Made by a program: the position numbers and the translations under genes. From Cryobacterium sp. SO2 (lineage in GTDB: Bacteria; Actinomycetota; Actinomycetes; Actinomycetales; Microbacteriaceae): a stretch of 64,000 nucleotides of DNA. This document shows positions 6,841-16,015 of this stretch, piece after piece. The notes beneath the pieces were generated by a model. The model was not told where the DNA came from. It searched no databases and saw nothing but the letters and a program-made list of their open reading frames with translations. Every line of letters starts with the position of its first letter. Position 1 is the first letter of the stretch. The DNA lies in contig NZ_CP117849.1 of assembly GCF_026151165.2 (NCBI RefSeq), positions 868,001 through 932,000 of the forward strand. The letters are read 5' to 3'.

Positions 6841-9051
6841 GTGATGAAGACAACTGCCCCAGAGCCGCCCACGGATGCCGGTCGGCGGAGCCGGAAGACC
6901 GGCTCGCCCAGCAGGGTGCCGCTGTGGCTGCGCATCCTGATCCCCACCGCACTGATCCTGATCTGGTTCGTCATGTTCGGTGCCGGCGGAGCCTCCTTCG
7001 GCCGCATCAGTGACGTGTCCACGAACGACCAGGTGCAGCAGCTGCCCGCCAGCGCCGACGCGACGAAGGTGCAGGCGCTGCAGGCCGAGTTCCGCGGCGA
7101 CGACGTGCTGCCCGGTGTGCTCGTGTACGAACGCGTCGGAGGCCTCACCGAGGCAGACCGCACGGCCATCACCGCGCAGGTCTCCGACCTCGCAGAACTG
7201 GACGGTGTCGTCACCGAGAGCGTGTCTCCGGCCATCTTCTCGGACGACGGCGAAGCGGCGGAGGCGATCCTCACCCTGGACACCCAGGTGAAACCGGCAG
7301 ATACCGTGGAGTCGATCCGCGCCTATCTGGCCGACAACCCCATCGACGGGGTGGACACCTATGTGACGGGCCCGGCCGGGCTCATCGCCGACCTCACCGG
7401 CGCGTTCGCCGGCATCGACGGCATCCTGCTCCTCACGGCGCTGGCGGCCGTGCTGGTCATCCTCGTGATCGTCTACAGGTCGCCGCTGCTGCCGCTCATC
7501 GTGCTGTTCACCAGCCTCTCCGCCCTCTGCGCCGCGGTGCTCGTGGTCGTGTCGCTGGCCGCCGCCGACGTGCTGATCCTCACCGGGCAGACGCAGGGCA
7601 TCCTGTTCATCCTGGTGATCGGTGCGGCAACCGACTACTCGCTGTTGTACGTGGCCAGGTTCCGGGAGGCGCTGCGTGACAACGACAAGAAGTGGGACGC
7701 CACCCTCGTGGCCCTCCGCGGGTCGTTCGAGCCGATCCTCGCCGCCGGCGGCACCGTGATCGTGGGCCTGCTCTGCCTGCTCTTCAGTGACCTCAACTCG
7801 AACAAGGCGCTGGGCCCGGTGGCGGCGATCGGCATCGCCTTCGCTCTGCTCAGCGCTTTGACCCTGCTGCCCGCGCTCATGCTCTGGGCAGGTCGCGCCG
7901 CGTTCTGGCCGGTGCGCCCCAAGCTCGGCTCCGCCCACCCCGGCCTCGACGGCGACAACGCCAAGGGCGTCTGGCCGTGGCTGGCGCGCCTGATCAGCCG
8001 CCGTGCCCGGCTCATCTGGATCGCCTGCACGGTCCTCCTGGCCGTGGCGTCCATCGGGGCGTTCCAGTTCAAGGCGGACGGGGTGTCCCAGAGCGAGTTC
8101 GTGCTGGGCACCTCGGAGGCCAGGGACGGCCAGGCCGTGGTCGGGGCACATTTCCCCGGCGGGTCCGGCACGCCGGCCGTCGTGGTCGGCTCGGAGTCCG
8201 AGCTGCAGGCGATGACGGATGTGCTGCTGGCCAACGACGGTGTCGACTCGGTCAGCGTGCTCTCAGAGGACTCCGTGAGCGGGTCGCTGCCGGTCACCGC
8301 CGACGGCGTGCAGGCGTTCGGCCCTCCCGGCACCCCCGCCGGCGACCCCACGGTGATCGACGGCGACGTCATGCTGCAGGCCACCCTCACCGACGTGGGG
8401 GACTCGGCGGCGGCCGAGGAGACGGTGCGTGAGCTCCGTACCGAGCTCGACAGCGTCACGGGCACCGTGCTCGTGGGCGGAACCACGGCGATCGCCGTGG
8501 ACACCACCGACACCGCGATCCACGACCGCAACCTGATCATCCCGATCATCCTCGGCGTCATCCTGGTGATCCTGATGCTTCTGCTGCGCTCGATCCTCGC
8601 CCCGGTGCTTCTGGTGGCCACCGTCGTGCTCTCCTTCGCCGCAGCGCTGGGGGTGTCCTCCTGGGTGTTCGACGGGGTGCTGGGCTTCCCGGGGGCCGAC
8701 CCCGTGGTGCCGCTGTACGGATTCGTCTTCCTGGTGGCGCTCGGGATCGACTACAACATCTTCCTGATGACCCGGGTACGGGAGGAATCGATCCGGTTCG
8801 GCACCCGCACCGGAATCCTGCGCGGGCTGGTGGCGACCGGTGGTGTGATCACCTCGGCCGGTCTGGTGCTCGCCGCGACGTTCGCCGCCCTCGGCGTGCT
8901 GCCGATCCTGTTCCTGGCCCAGTTGGCGTTCATCGTGGCGTTCGGCGTGCTGCTGGACACCTTCGTGGTGCGGTCGCTGCTGGTGCCCGCACTGGCCCAC
9001 GACATCGGTCCGAAGATCTGGTGGCCCAGCAAGCTGTCCCGCCAGCCCTGA
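6841..9051 (+). CDS. MMPL/RND-family membrane transporter
   Basis: A 736-residue exporter-like membrane protein. It shows the two-fold RND layout: one N-terminal segment (LRILIPTALILIWFVMF), a soluble loop of about 130 residues, a bundle starting at GILLLTALAAVLVILVIVY, a second segment RLIWIACTVLLAVASIGAF, a second soluble loop and a second bundle from LIIPIILGVILVILMLLLRS. The motifs GAATDYSLLYVARFRE and GIDYNIFLMTRVREE are the duplicated GxxxDYxxxxxxRxRE signature of MMPL proteins. The family moves lipids or small molecules driven by protons; the substrate here is unknown. The GTG at 6841 and the ATG at 6844 are both possible starts. The gene ends against a nested palindrome shared with kgd. 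Confidence 0.92.
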   Translation: MMKTTAPEPPTDAGRRSRKTGSPSRVPLWLRILIPTALILIWFVMFGAGGASFGRISDVSTNDQVQQLPASADATKVQALQAEFRGDDVLPGVLVYERVGGLTEADRTAITAQVSDLAELDGVVTESVSPAIFSDDGEAAEAILTLDTQVKPADTVESIRAYLADNPIDGVDTYVTGPAGLIADLTGAFAGIDGILLLTALAAVLVILVIVYRSPLLPLIVLFTSLSALCAAVLVVVSLAAADVLILTGQTQGILFILVIGAATDYSLLYVARFREALRDNDKKWDATLVALRGSFEPILAAGGTVIVGLLCLLFSDLNSNKALGPVAAIGIAFALLSALTLLPALMLWAGRAAFWPVRPKLGSAHPGLDGDNAKGVWPWLARLISRRARLIWIACTVLLAVASIGAFQFKADGVSQSEFVLGTSEARDGQAVVGAHFPGGSGTPAVVVGSESELQAMTDVLLANDGVDSVSVLSEDSVSGSLPVTADGVQAFGPPGTPAGDPTVIDGDVMLQATLTDVGDSAAAEETVRELRTELDSVTGTVLVGGTTAIAVDTTDTAIHDRNLIIPIILGVILVILMLLLRSILAPVLLVATVVLSFAAALGVSSWVFDGVLGFPGADPVVPLYGFVFLVALGIDYNIFLMTRVREESIRFGTRTGILRGLVATGGVITSAGLVLAATFAALGVLPILFLAQLAFIVAFGVLLDTFVVRSLLVPALAHDIGPKIWWPSKLSRQP

Positions 9052-9055
9052 TTCC

Positions 9056-9116
9056 CGCGAGCCGTGAGAAAAGCCCCAAAAAGTGGAACTTTTTGGGGCT
9101 CAACTCACGGCTCGCG
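9056..9116. repeat. Nested double palindrome, family A copy 1
   Basis: Outer arms CGCGAGCCGTGAG (9056-9068) and its complement (9104-9116) enclose inner arms AGCCCCAAAAAGT (9072-9084) and its complement (9088-9100) around a GGA loop. Both stems are perfect. It separates the convergent MMPL and kgd genes and could terminate both. A second copy with a conserved outer stem and covarying inner stem lies at 55697-55759. Confidence 0.9.
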
Positions 9117-9126
9117 TGTTTCGTGG

Positions 9127-12100
9127 TTAGAGGGTGAGGGCGCTTCTGATCAGCTCGGTCTGCTCGGCGGCGTGACGCTTCGCGGAACCGGCCGCGGGCG
9201 ACGCCGAGGCGGCGCGGGAGAACAAGCGCACCTGACGGCCCAGCTTGTCCTTGCCGAGGCTGTTGGTCTGGAGGTAGAAGAACGGCCAGGCACCCTGGTT
9301 CTCCGGCTCGTCCTGCACCCAGGCCAGTTCGGCGTTCGGGTACTGGTCGGCGATCTGCTTGAGCTCGGCACCGGGAAGCGGATAGAACTGCTCCAGGCGC
9401 ACCAGGGCGATCTCCGGGTTGGGGTTCTTCTCGAGGTCGGCCAGCAGGTCGTAGTAGAGCTTGCCGGCCATGAACAGCACCCGCTTGACGGCGGCCTTGT
9501 CCTGGATGCGGGCATCGTCGAGCACCGGTTCGAACTTGCCGGTGGTGAAGTCGGCGACCGGGCTGGTGGCCCCGCGCAGACGCAGCATCGACTTCGGCGT
9601 GAAGACGATGAGCGGGCGGCGGGGACGCATGTACGCCTGGCGACGCAGCAGGTGGAAGTACGACGCCGGCGTGGACGGCCGGGCGACGGTCATGTTGTTC
9701 TCGGCACACATCTGCAGGTACCGCTCGATCCGGGCGGACGAGTGGTCTGGACCCTGGCCCTCATAACCGTGCGGCAGGAGCAGCACGACGCTGGAACGCT
9801 GGCCCCACTTCTGCTCGGCCGAGGAGATGAACTCGTCGATGATGGTCTGGGCGCCGTTGGCGAAATCGCCGAACTGGGCTTCCCAGAGCACGAGGGCGTC
9901 GGCCCGTTCGACCGAGTAGCCGTATTCGAAGCCCATGGCCGCGTATTCGCTGAGCAGCGTGTCGTAGATCCAGAACCTGGCCTGGTTCTCGCTCAGGTTG
10001 GCCAGCGGCAGCCACTCCTGACCGTTGACCCTGTCGTGCAGCACGGCGTGGCGCTGTACGAAGGTGCCGCGACGGGCATCCTGGCCGGCGAAACGCACCG
10101 GGGTGCCCTCGAGCAGCACCGACCCGAGCGCGAGCAATTCGCCGAAGCTCCAGTCGATGTTGCCGTTGCGGCTCATGTCCAGACGCTTCTGCAGCAGCTG
10201 CTGCAGCTTGTTGTGCACGGTGAAGCCGGCCGGCTTGTTGTTGAAGGTGTCGCCGATCAGGTGCACGACGCTCTCCGGCACACCCGTGGTGACCGGTTCG
10301 CCGACGGCGTCGTCGGGCACGCCGGCGCCGGAGAGGCCCCTGGCCGCGGCGGCCGCGTCCCCGGTGATGATCGGGATGGACGACGTCTGGGCGGCGTGGG
10401 TCTCCATGAACGCCCGCTCGAGACGGTCCTGGAAGTCGGCGTGCGCGGCCTCGAACTCGGCCTGGGTGATGTCACCGCGTCCGACCAGGGCCTCGGTGTA
10501 GAGCTTCCGGACGCTGCGCTTGGCCTCGATCAGGTTGTACATCAGCGGCTGCGTCATCGAGGGGTCGTCGCCCTCGTTGTGCCCGCGACGGCGGTAGCAG
10601 ACGAGGTCGATGACGACGTCGCGCTTGAATTCCTGCCGGTAGGCGAACGCCAGCTCGGCGACGCGGACGACGGCCTCCGGGTCATCGCCGTTCACGTGGA
10701 AGATCGGCGCCTGGATGGTCTTGGCGACGTCGGTGGAGTACACCGAGGTGCGGCCCTCGCCGGGAGGGGTGGTGAAGCCGACCTGGTTGTTGACGACGAT
10801 GTGGATGGTGCCGCCGGTGCGGTAGCCGCGCAGCTGCGACATCTGCAGGGTCTCGAGCACGACGCCCTGGCCGGCCATGGCCGCGTCGCCGTGCACCAGC
10901 ACGGGCAGGGTGGAGAAGGTGCCGATCGGCTTGCGGTCCTGCTTGGCCCGCACGATGCCCTCGAGCACCCCGTCGACGGCCTCGAGGTGGGACGGGTTGG
11001 CGGCCAGGTACACGGCCACCTCCTCGCCGTTCTCGCCGCGGAAGGTGCCCTCGGTGCCGAGGTGGTACTTCACGTCGCCTGAGCCCTGCACGCTCCGGGG
11101 GTCCTGGGTGCCCTCGAACTCACGGAAGATCTGACCGTAGGTCTTGCCGGCGATGTTGGTGAGCACGTTCAGCCGGCCGCGGTGCGCCATGCCGATGGCG
11201 ACCTCGTCGAGGCCGGCATCCGCCGAACCCTGCAGGATCTGGTCGAGCAGGGCGATGGTGGACTCGCCGCCCTCGAGGCTGAAACGCTTCTGCCCGACGT
11301 ACTTGGTCTGCAGGAACGTCTCGAACGCCTCGGCCTCGTTGAGCTTGCCGAGAATCCGCATCTGCTCGTCGTGGGTGGGCTTGACGTAGGTCTTCTCCAT
11401 CTTCTCCTGTACCCACTTGCGCTGGGCCGGATCCTGGATGTGCATGTACTCGATGCCGGTCGTGCGGCAGTAGGAGTCGCGCAGCACGCCGAGGATGTCG
11501 CGCAGCAGCATGGTGCGCTTGGTGCCGAAGCCGCCGGTGATGAACTCGCGGTCCAGGTCCCAGAAGGTGAGTCCGTGGCTGGCGATGTCGAGGTCGGGGT
11601 GGGTGCGCTGCTTGTACTCGAGCGGGTCGATGTCGGCCATGAGGTGGCCGCGCACCCGGTACGCGTTGATGAGCTCCTGCACGCGGGCGGTCTTGTCGAC
11701 GGCGCTGGCCAGGTCGACGCTGATGTCGGGGGCCCAGTGGATCGGGTCATACGGGATCCGCATGGCGGCGAAGATGTCTTCGTAGAAGTTGTGCTGGCCG
11801 ATGAGCAGCTCGTGCACGATCTTGAGGAACTCGCCCGAGCCGGCGCCCTGGATGACCCGGTGGTCGTAGGTACTGGTGAGGGTGATGGTCTTGGAGATGG
11901 CGAGGCTGGTGAGCGTCTTGACGCTCGCGCCCATGAACTCGGCCGGGTAATCCAGGGCGCCGGCGCCGATGATGCAACCCTGCCCCTTCATCAGCCTGGG
12001 CACCGAGTGCACGGTGCCGATGCCGCCGGGGTTGGTCAGCGACACCGTGGCGCCGGAGAAATCGTCGGCGGTGAGCTTGCCCGCACGGGCACGGCCGACC

Positions 12101-12939
12101 AGGTCCTCATACGAGGTCAGGTACTCGCCGAAAGTCATGGTGTCGGCGCGCTTGATGGCCGGGACCATGAGCGAGCGGGTGCCGTCGGGCTTGGGCAGGT
12201 CGATGGCGATGCCCAGGCCCACGTGGGCCGGCGCGATGACCGAGGGCTTGCCGCCCTGCTCGTCGTAGTAGACATTCTGGCTGGGGAACATCTTGAGTGC
12301 GCGGATCAGCGCCCACCCGATGAGGTGCGTGAAGGAGACCTTGCCGCCACGGGCTCGCTTCATGTGGTTGTTGATCACGATGCGGTTGTCGATGAGCAAC
12401 TTCGCGGGAATGGTGCGCACGCTCGTGGCCGTGGGCACGGTGAGGCTCGTGGCCATGTTGGCCGCCAGGCTCTTCGCCATACCGCGCAGCGGGGTCGCGA
12501 CATCCTGCGGGGGAGTGGGGGCGGCGGCGGAGACCACCGGCTGCGGGTTGGTGATGGGCGCGTCGGCCGGAACCGGCTCGGGCTTGGGGGCGATCGAGGT
12601 GGTGCGCGCGGTGCGCGGCCCGCCGAGCACCGGGATCGGCGCGGTGATCGGGTGCGCGTCCGCGGTGGGCGTCGCGGGCGCCTCGGCCAGCGGCGGGACC
12701 TCCGCGGCGGCGGGCGCGGCAGCGGCGGCAGTGCCGGCCGATGCGGGCTCGGCGTCAGCGGATGCCTTCAGCGCCGTCGCAGTCTGGTGGTAACTGTCCA
12801 GAATCGGCCACCAGGACTGATCCACCGAGTTCTTGTCGATGAGGTAACGTTCGTAAAATTCGTCTACGAGCCATTCGTTGGCTCCGAATTCAGCAGAGGC
12901 CGTTTCTTCGGACCCACCGCCGGTCAACTGGTTCGACAC
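9127..12939 (-). CDS. kgd: Multifunctional 2-oxoglutarate decarboxylase/dehydrogenase (E2-E1 fusion)
   Basis: A 1270-residue enzyme of the TCA cycle, the actinobacterial form in which an acyltransferase domain is fused to the ThDP-dependent E1o. An N-terminal helix with NEWLVDEFYERY is followed by an Ala/Pro linker (about 53-140), the E2 catalytic domain (about 150-380, with catalytic TYDHRVIQGAGSGEFL) and the E1 domain (GMAHRGRLNVLTNIAGK near 583, GDDPEAVVRVAELA further on). There is no lipoyl domain, as in Kgd/OdhA, so the enzyme borrows lipoyl groups from pyruvate dehydrogenase E2. In relatives GarA/OdhI regulates it; that gene is not in this window. The start is GTG at 12939. The orthologue is odhA in Corynebacterium and is often annotated sucA. 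Confidence 0.96.
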   Translation of the reverse strand: MSNQLTGGGSEETASAEFGANEWLVDEFYERYLIDKNSVDQSWWPILDSYHQTATALKASADAEPASAGTAAAAAPAAAEVPPLAEAPATPTADAHPITAPIPVLGGPRTARTTSIAPKPEPVPADAPITNPQPVVSAAAPTPPQDVATPLRGMAKSLAANMATSLTVPTATSVRTIPAKLLIDNRIVINNHMKRARGGKVSFTHLIGWALIRALKMFPSQNVYYDEQGGKPSVIAPAHVGLGIAIDLPKPDGTRSLMVPAIKRADTMTFGEYLTSYEDLVGRARAGKLTADDFSGATVSLTNPGGIGTVHSVPRLMKGQGCIIGAGALDYPAEFMGASVKTLTSLAISKTITLTSTYDHRVIQGAGSGEFLKIVHELLIGQHNFYEDIFAAMRIPYDPIHWAPDISVDLASAVDKTARVQELINAYRVRGHLMADIDPLEYKQRTHPDLDIASHGLTFWDLDREFITGGFGTKRTMLLRDILGVLRDSYCRTTGIEYMHIQDPAQRKWVQEKMEKTYVKPTHDEQMRILGKLNEAEAFETFLQTKYVGQKRFSLEGGESTIALLDQILQGSADAGLDEVAIGMAHRGRLNVLTNIAGKTYGQIFREFEGTQDPRSVQGSGDVKYHLGTEGTFRGENGEEVAVYLAANPSHLEAVDGVLEGIVRAKQDRKPIGTFSTLPVLVHGDAAMAGQGVVLETLQMSQLRGYRTGGTIHIVVNNQVGFTTPPGEGRTSVYSTDVAKTIQAPIFHVNGDDPEAVVRVAELAFAYRQEFKRDVVIDLVCYRRRGHNEGDDPSMTQPLMYNLIEAKRSVRKLYTEALVGRGDITQAEFEAAHADFQDRLERAFMETHAAQTSSIPIITGDAAAAARGLSGAGVPDDAVGEPVTTGVPESVVHLIGDTFNNKPAGFTVHNKLQQLLQKRLDMSRNGNIDWSFGELLALGSVLLEGTPVRFAGQDARRGTFVQRHAVLHDRVNGQEWLPLANLSENQARFWIYDTLLSEYAAMGFEYGYSVERADALVLWEAQFGDFANGAQTIIDEFISSAEQKWGQRSSVVLLLPHGYEGQGPDHSSARIERYLQMCAENNMTVARPSTPASYFHLLRRQAYMRPRRPLIVFTPKSMLRLRGATSPVADFTTGKFEPVLDDARIQDKAAVKRVLFMAGKLYYDLLADLEKNPNPEIALVRLEQFYPLPGAELKQIADQYPNAELAWVQDEPENQGAWPFFYLQTNSLGKDKLGRQVRLFSRAASASPAAGSAKRHAAEQTELIRSALTL

Positions 12940-13060
12940 AGCTGATCGCCCACTCTCTTCGTTGATTCTGATTCTCCATGGCGATCACAACCGCCGGGTC
13001 AGTGTGTTGATATCAAGACTAATCCCATCGAGGTGCTGCGCCGGTACGGCTTGTGGGGAC

Positions 13061-13066
13061 TAGCGT
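13061..13066 (+). promoter_or_regulatory. -10 hexamer of guaB1, probable leaderless start
   Basis: TAGCGT is followed by 7 nt (TAAAAAC) and the ATG at 13074. The only G-rich stretch is too far upstream to serve as a ribosome-binding site. Confidence 0.5.
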
Positions 13067-13073
13067 TAAAAAC

Positions 13074-14513
13074 ATGCAGTTCTATGGAGCGGTGCCCCGC
13101 CACGATTTGACCTATTCCGACGTCTTCCTGGTGCCCAGCCAGTCGGCCATCAACAGCCGTCTCGACGTGTCCCTCGCCCCCGGCGACGGCACCGCGGCGA
13201 CCATCCCGATCGTGTCCGCCAACATGAACTCGGTCACCGGACCTCGTCTGGCCGCATCGCTCGCCCGCCGCGGCGGCCTCGGCGTGTTGCCCCAGGACAT
13301 GCACCTACAGGACCTCGACGCCGCCATCCGCTGGGTGAAGGCCCAGCCCGTGCAGTTCGACACCCCGTTCGTGTTCGCACCAGACGCCACCGTGGCCGAC
13401 GCGCTCCGTCAGGTGCCGCCCGTCGAGGGCCAGGGCCTGGTCATCCACGACGGCGACGAGACCTACCTGGGCTGCATCGACGCCGCCAGGCTCGCCACGG
13501 CACTGCCGGATGCCCGCCTCGGCGACCTTCTGCACGGCCCTCTCGCCTCCCTCGACGCCGAGGACATCGACAGTGCGCGCGGCGCGTTCGACGTGATGAG
13601 CGCCGCCGACCTCGACTTCGCCCCCGTGCTGCTGCGCGGCAAGCTGGTCGGCACGCTCAGCCGCAAGAGCGCCCTGCGATCCACCCTGTACCAGCCGGCC
13701 GTCGACGCCTCCGGCCGGCTGCTCGTGGCCGCGGCCGTCGGCATCAACGGCGACGTCGCCGCCAAGGCCACGGCGCTGGCCGCCGCCGGCGTCGACGTGC
13801 TCGTGCTCGACACCGCGCACGGCCACCAGGACGGCATGATCCGGGCGTTGAAAACCGTCTCGGCGCTCAAGCTCGGCATCCCCATCGTCGCCGGCAACGT
13901 CGTCACCGCCGATGCCGTCGAGCACCTCGTGGGCGCCGGCGCGAACATCATCAAGGTGGGCGTCGGCCCCGGCGCCATGTGCACGACCCGCATGATGACC
14001 GCCGTCGGCCGGCCGCAGTTCTCCGCCGTGCTCGAGACCGCGGAGGCCGCAGGCAAGCTCGGCGCCCACGTGTGGGCGGATGGCGGAGTGCGCTACCCGC
14101 GCGACGTGGCGCTCGCGCTCGCCGCCGGTGCCGCCTCCGTGATGATCGGCTCCTGGTTCGCGGGCACCATCGAGGCGCCGGGAACCCTGGACACCGACGC
14201 ATCCGGCGCCCTCTACAAGGAGAGCTGGGGAATGGCGTCGACCAAGGCCGTGCGCGAACGGTTCGACAGGCTCGACGCCTACGAGCTGGCCCGTAAGACC
14301 CTCTTCGCGGAGGGCATCTCCTCGTCGAAGATCTACCTCGACCCGCTGCGCCCCTCGCTCGAAGACCTGCTCGACATGATCACCTCCGGCGTGCGCAGTT
14401 CGTTCACCTACGCGGGGGCGGCCAGCGTGGCCGAATTCCACGACCGGGCGAAGGTCGGCATCCAGTCCGCCGCCGGTTACGAAGAGGGCAAGGCCCTAGT
14501 GGTTTCCTGGTAA
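13074..14513 (+). CDS. guaB1: GuaB1-type IMP dehydrogenase/GMP reductase with CBS region
   Basis: A 479-residue TIM-barrel protein of the IMPDH/GMPR superfamily. The N-terminus MQFYGAVPRHDLTYSDVFLVPS is typical of the GuaB1 subgroup. A CBS-like insert covers roughly residues 90-200 (FAPDATVADALRQVPP and onward). The catalytic loop VGVGPGAMCTTRMMTAVGRPQ near 300 has the nucleophilic Cys, and ADGGVRYPRDVALALAAGA binds phosphate. The mycobacterial GuaB1 was shown to be a GMP reductase rather than an IMP dehydrogenase, so I infer NADPH-dependent conversion of GMP to IMP in purine salvage. An in-frame GTG 21 bp upstream is less likely because it lies upstream of the -10. Confidence 0.9.
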   Translation: MQFYGAVPRHDLTYSDVFLVPSQSAINSRLDVSLAPGDGTAATIPIVSANMNSVTGPRLAASLARRGGLGVLPQDMHLQDLDAAIRWVKAQPVQFDTPFVFAPDATVADALRQVPPVEGQGLVIHDGDETYLGCIDAARLATALPDARLGDLLHGPLASLDAEDIDSARGAFDVMSAADLDFAPVLLRGKLVGTLSRKSALRSTLYQPAVDASGRLLVAAAVGINGDVAAKATALAAAGVDVLVLDTAHGHQDGMIRALKTVSALKLGIPIVAGNVVTADAVEHLVGAGANIIKVGVGPGAMCTTRMMTAVGRPQFSAVLETAEAAGKLGAHVWADGGVRYPRDVALALAAGAASVMIGSWFAGTIEAPGTLDTDASGALYKESWGMASTKAVRERFDRLDAYELARKTLFAEGISSSKIYLDPLRPSLEDLLDMITSGVRSSFTYAGAASVAEFHDRAKVGIQSAAGYEEGKALVVSW

Positions 14514-14543
14514 CGGGGCGTGAATTCGGTCAGGCTCTGCCGG

Positions 14544-14549
14544 TATAGT
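14544..14549 (+). promoter_or_regulatory. Possible -10 of the CNNM/CBS operon
   Basis: TATAGT is the best -10 match in the 107-bp gap before the membrane CBS gene. Initiation near 14556 would place the short ORF at 14560 at the 5' end of the message. No convincing -35 is visible. Confidence 0.35.
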
Positions 14550-14559
14550 TGACCCTCTA

Positions 14560-14637
14560 ATGGACGACCCCCCTTCTGCGAATTCACCCGACCATAAACC
14601 TTCGCCCGTGACCAGCGGCGGTGCTGCCCGTGTATGA
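14560..14637 (+). CDS. Possible proline-rich leader peptide (uORF)
   Basis: A 25-codon open frame, MDDPPSANSPDHKPSP then VTSGGAARV, starts 10 nt after a TATAGT hexamer and overlaps the start of the CNNM-like gene in another frame. Five of its first sixteen residues are proline. Proline-rich leader peptides control some Mg2+ transport genes in enterobacteria, and CNNM/CorC proteins are linked to Mg2+, which is why I list it. In GC-rich DNA proline codons are common and there is no Shine-Dalgarno, so chance is quite possible. Confidence 0.25.
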   Translation: MDDPPSANSPDHKPSPVTSGGAARV

Positions 14638-16015
14638 GTGGATCATGCTCGGCTTCGGCCTGATCCTGACCCTGGGCACGGGCTTGTTCGTGGCCAGCGA
14701 ATTCGCGCTGGTCAACCTCGACCGTTCCGATCTCGAGGCGCGCCGCGATCGCGGGGAGACCCGCCTGGCGAGCACCATCGCCGCGCTCAAGATCACCTCG
14801 ACGCACCTGTCCAGCGCGCAGCTCGGAATCACCCTCACCACCCTGCTCACCGGGTATGCCCTCGAGCCGGCCATCAGCTCGCTCCTCGCCGGCCCGCTCA
14901 CCCTGGTCGGGCTGCCCGCCGCCGCCGTCCCCGTCGTGGGATCCGCCGTGGCCATCGTGGTGGCCACCCTGATCTCGATGATCATCGGCGAGCTCGTGCC
15001 GAAGAACTTCGCCCTCGCCCTGCCGATCCAGACCGCGAAGTTCGTCATCCCGTTCCAGACGGTGTTCACCACGGTCTTCAAGCCCGCCGTGACGGTGCTC
15101 AACGGCAGCGCGAACGGCCTGCTGCGCGCCGTAGGCATCGAGCCGAAGGAAGAGATCTCCGGAGCGCGCACCGCCGAGGAACTCTCCTCCCTCGTGCGCC
15201 GGTCGGCCAGCGCCGGTCTCCTCGAGGAGGACACCGCCACCCTGCTGCACCGCACGCTGCTGTTCTCCGGCCACACGGCCTCCGACGTGATGACGCCGCG
15301 CCCGCGGCTGGCGAGCATCCAGCGCACCGCCAGCGCCCAGGCCGTCATCGACCTCACCCGCCAGACCGGCTACTCGCGCTTCCCTGTCATCGACGAGAGC
15401 GCCGATGACGTCGTCGGCATCGTGCACGTCAAGCAGGCGGTGGCGGTGCCCAGGTTCCGCCGGGCGGATGTGCCGGTGTCAGCCCTGCAGTCGGAGGCGT
15501 TGCGCGTGCCGGAGACCATGAAGCTCGACGGCCTGCTCAGCGAGCTGCGCGGCCGTGGCTTCCAGATGGCTGTGGTGGTCGACGAATACGGCGGCACCGC
15601 CGGGGTGGTCACCCTGGAGGACCTCGTCGAGGAACTCGTCGGCGAGGTCGCCGACGAGCACGACCGCACCAGGGCCGGCATCGTGCGCTCCCCAGGGTCG
15701 CTCACCTTCCCCGGCATGCTGCGCCCGGACGAGCTCGACGAGCGCGCCGGCCTGTCGGTGCCGGATGACGGCCCGTACGAGACCGTCGCCGGTTACGTGA
15801 TGAGCGAACTCGGCCGGCTGCCCGTCGTGGGCGACACCGTGCGCATCACCACCGGCGAGCTGCGGGTGGAACGGCTTGACGGCCGTCGCATCGACCGCCT
15901 CCGCTACACCCCAGACCCCGTCGAACCCGGCGCACCCGCGACCGGCGCCGTGCGCACCATCCAGAAGGCAGCAGTGACCACTTCGTCTGAGACCACGCAG
16001 GAGGGCGGCCGATGA
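14621..16015 (+). CDS. CNNM-domain/CBS-pair/CorC-HlyC membrane protein, first of a pair
   Basis: A 464-residue membrane protein of the CNNM (DUF21) superfamily, often annotated hemolysin and linked to Mg2+/Co2+ efflux. The N-terminal membrane domain has IMLGFGLILTLGTGLFVASEFALVNL, the TSTHLSSAQLGITLTTLLTGYALEP motif and a segment with SMIIGELVPKNFALALP. Then come the acidic helix, two CBS motifs (DVMTPRPRLASI and YSRFPVIDESADDVVGIVHVKQ) and a CorC_HlyC domain with DEYGGTAGVVTLEDLVEELVGEV. It is joined to the next, paralogous gene by ATGA, and the two probably form a heteromer. GTG at 14621, GTG at 14630 and ATG at 14645 are all feasible starts. Confidence 0.9.
   Translation: MLPVYEWIMLGFGLILTLGTGLFVASEFALVNLDRSDLEARRDRGETRLASTIAALKITSTHLSSAQLGITLTTLLTGYALEPAISSLLAGPLTLVGLPAAAVPVVGSAVAIVVATLISMIIGELVPKNFALALPIQTAKFVIPFQTVFTTVFKPAVTVLNGSANGLLRAVGIEPKEEISGARTAEELSSLVRRSASAGLLEEDTATLLHRTLLFSGHTASDVMTPRPRLASIQRTASAQAVIDLTRQTGYSRFPVIDESADDVVGIVHVKQAVAVPRFRRADVPVSALQSEALRVPETMKLDGLLSELRGRGFQMAVVVDEYGGTAGVVTLEDLVEELVGEVADEHDRTRAGIVRSPGSLTFPGMLRPDELDERAGLSVPDDGPYETVAGYVMSELGRLPVVGDTVRITTGELRVERLDGRRIDRLRYTPDPVEPGAPATGAVRTIQKAAVTTSSETTQEGGR

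Noticed and set aside
5704..8151. An open frame of about 815 codons on the minus strand across the Asp23, GlsB and MMPL genes.
   Set aside because: It crosses a clear terminator and three supported genes, and its composition (Asp/Glu/Gly/His/Arg) is that of a reverse-complement shadow.
9064..12945. Very long open frames on the plus strand opposite kgd (about 670 and 590 codons).
   Set aside because: They are antisense to an unmistakable enzyme, rich in Gly/Val/His/Arg runs without domain motifs, and have no ribosome-binding sites. This is the usual effect of high GC content on the opposite strand.
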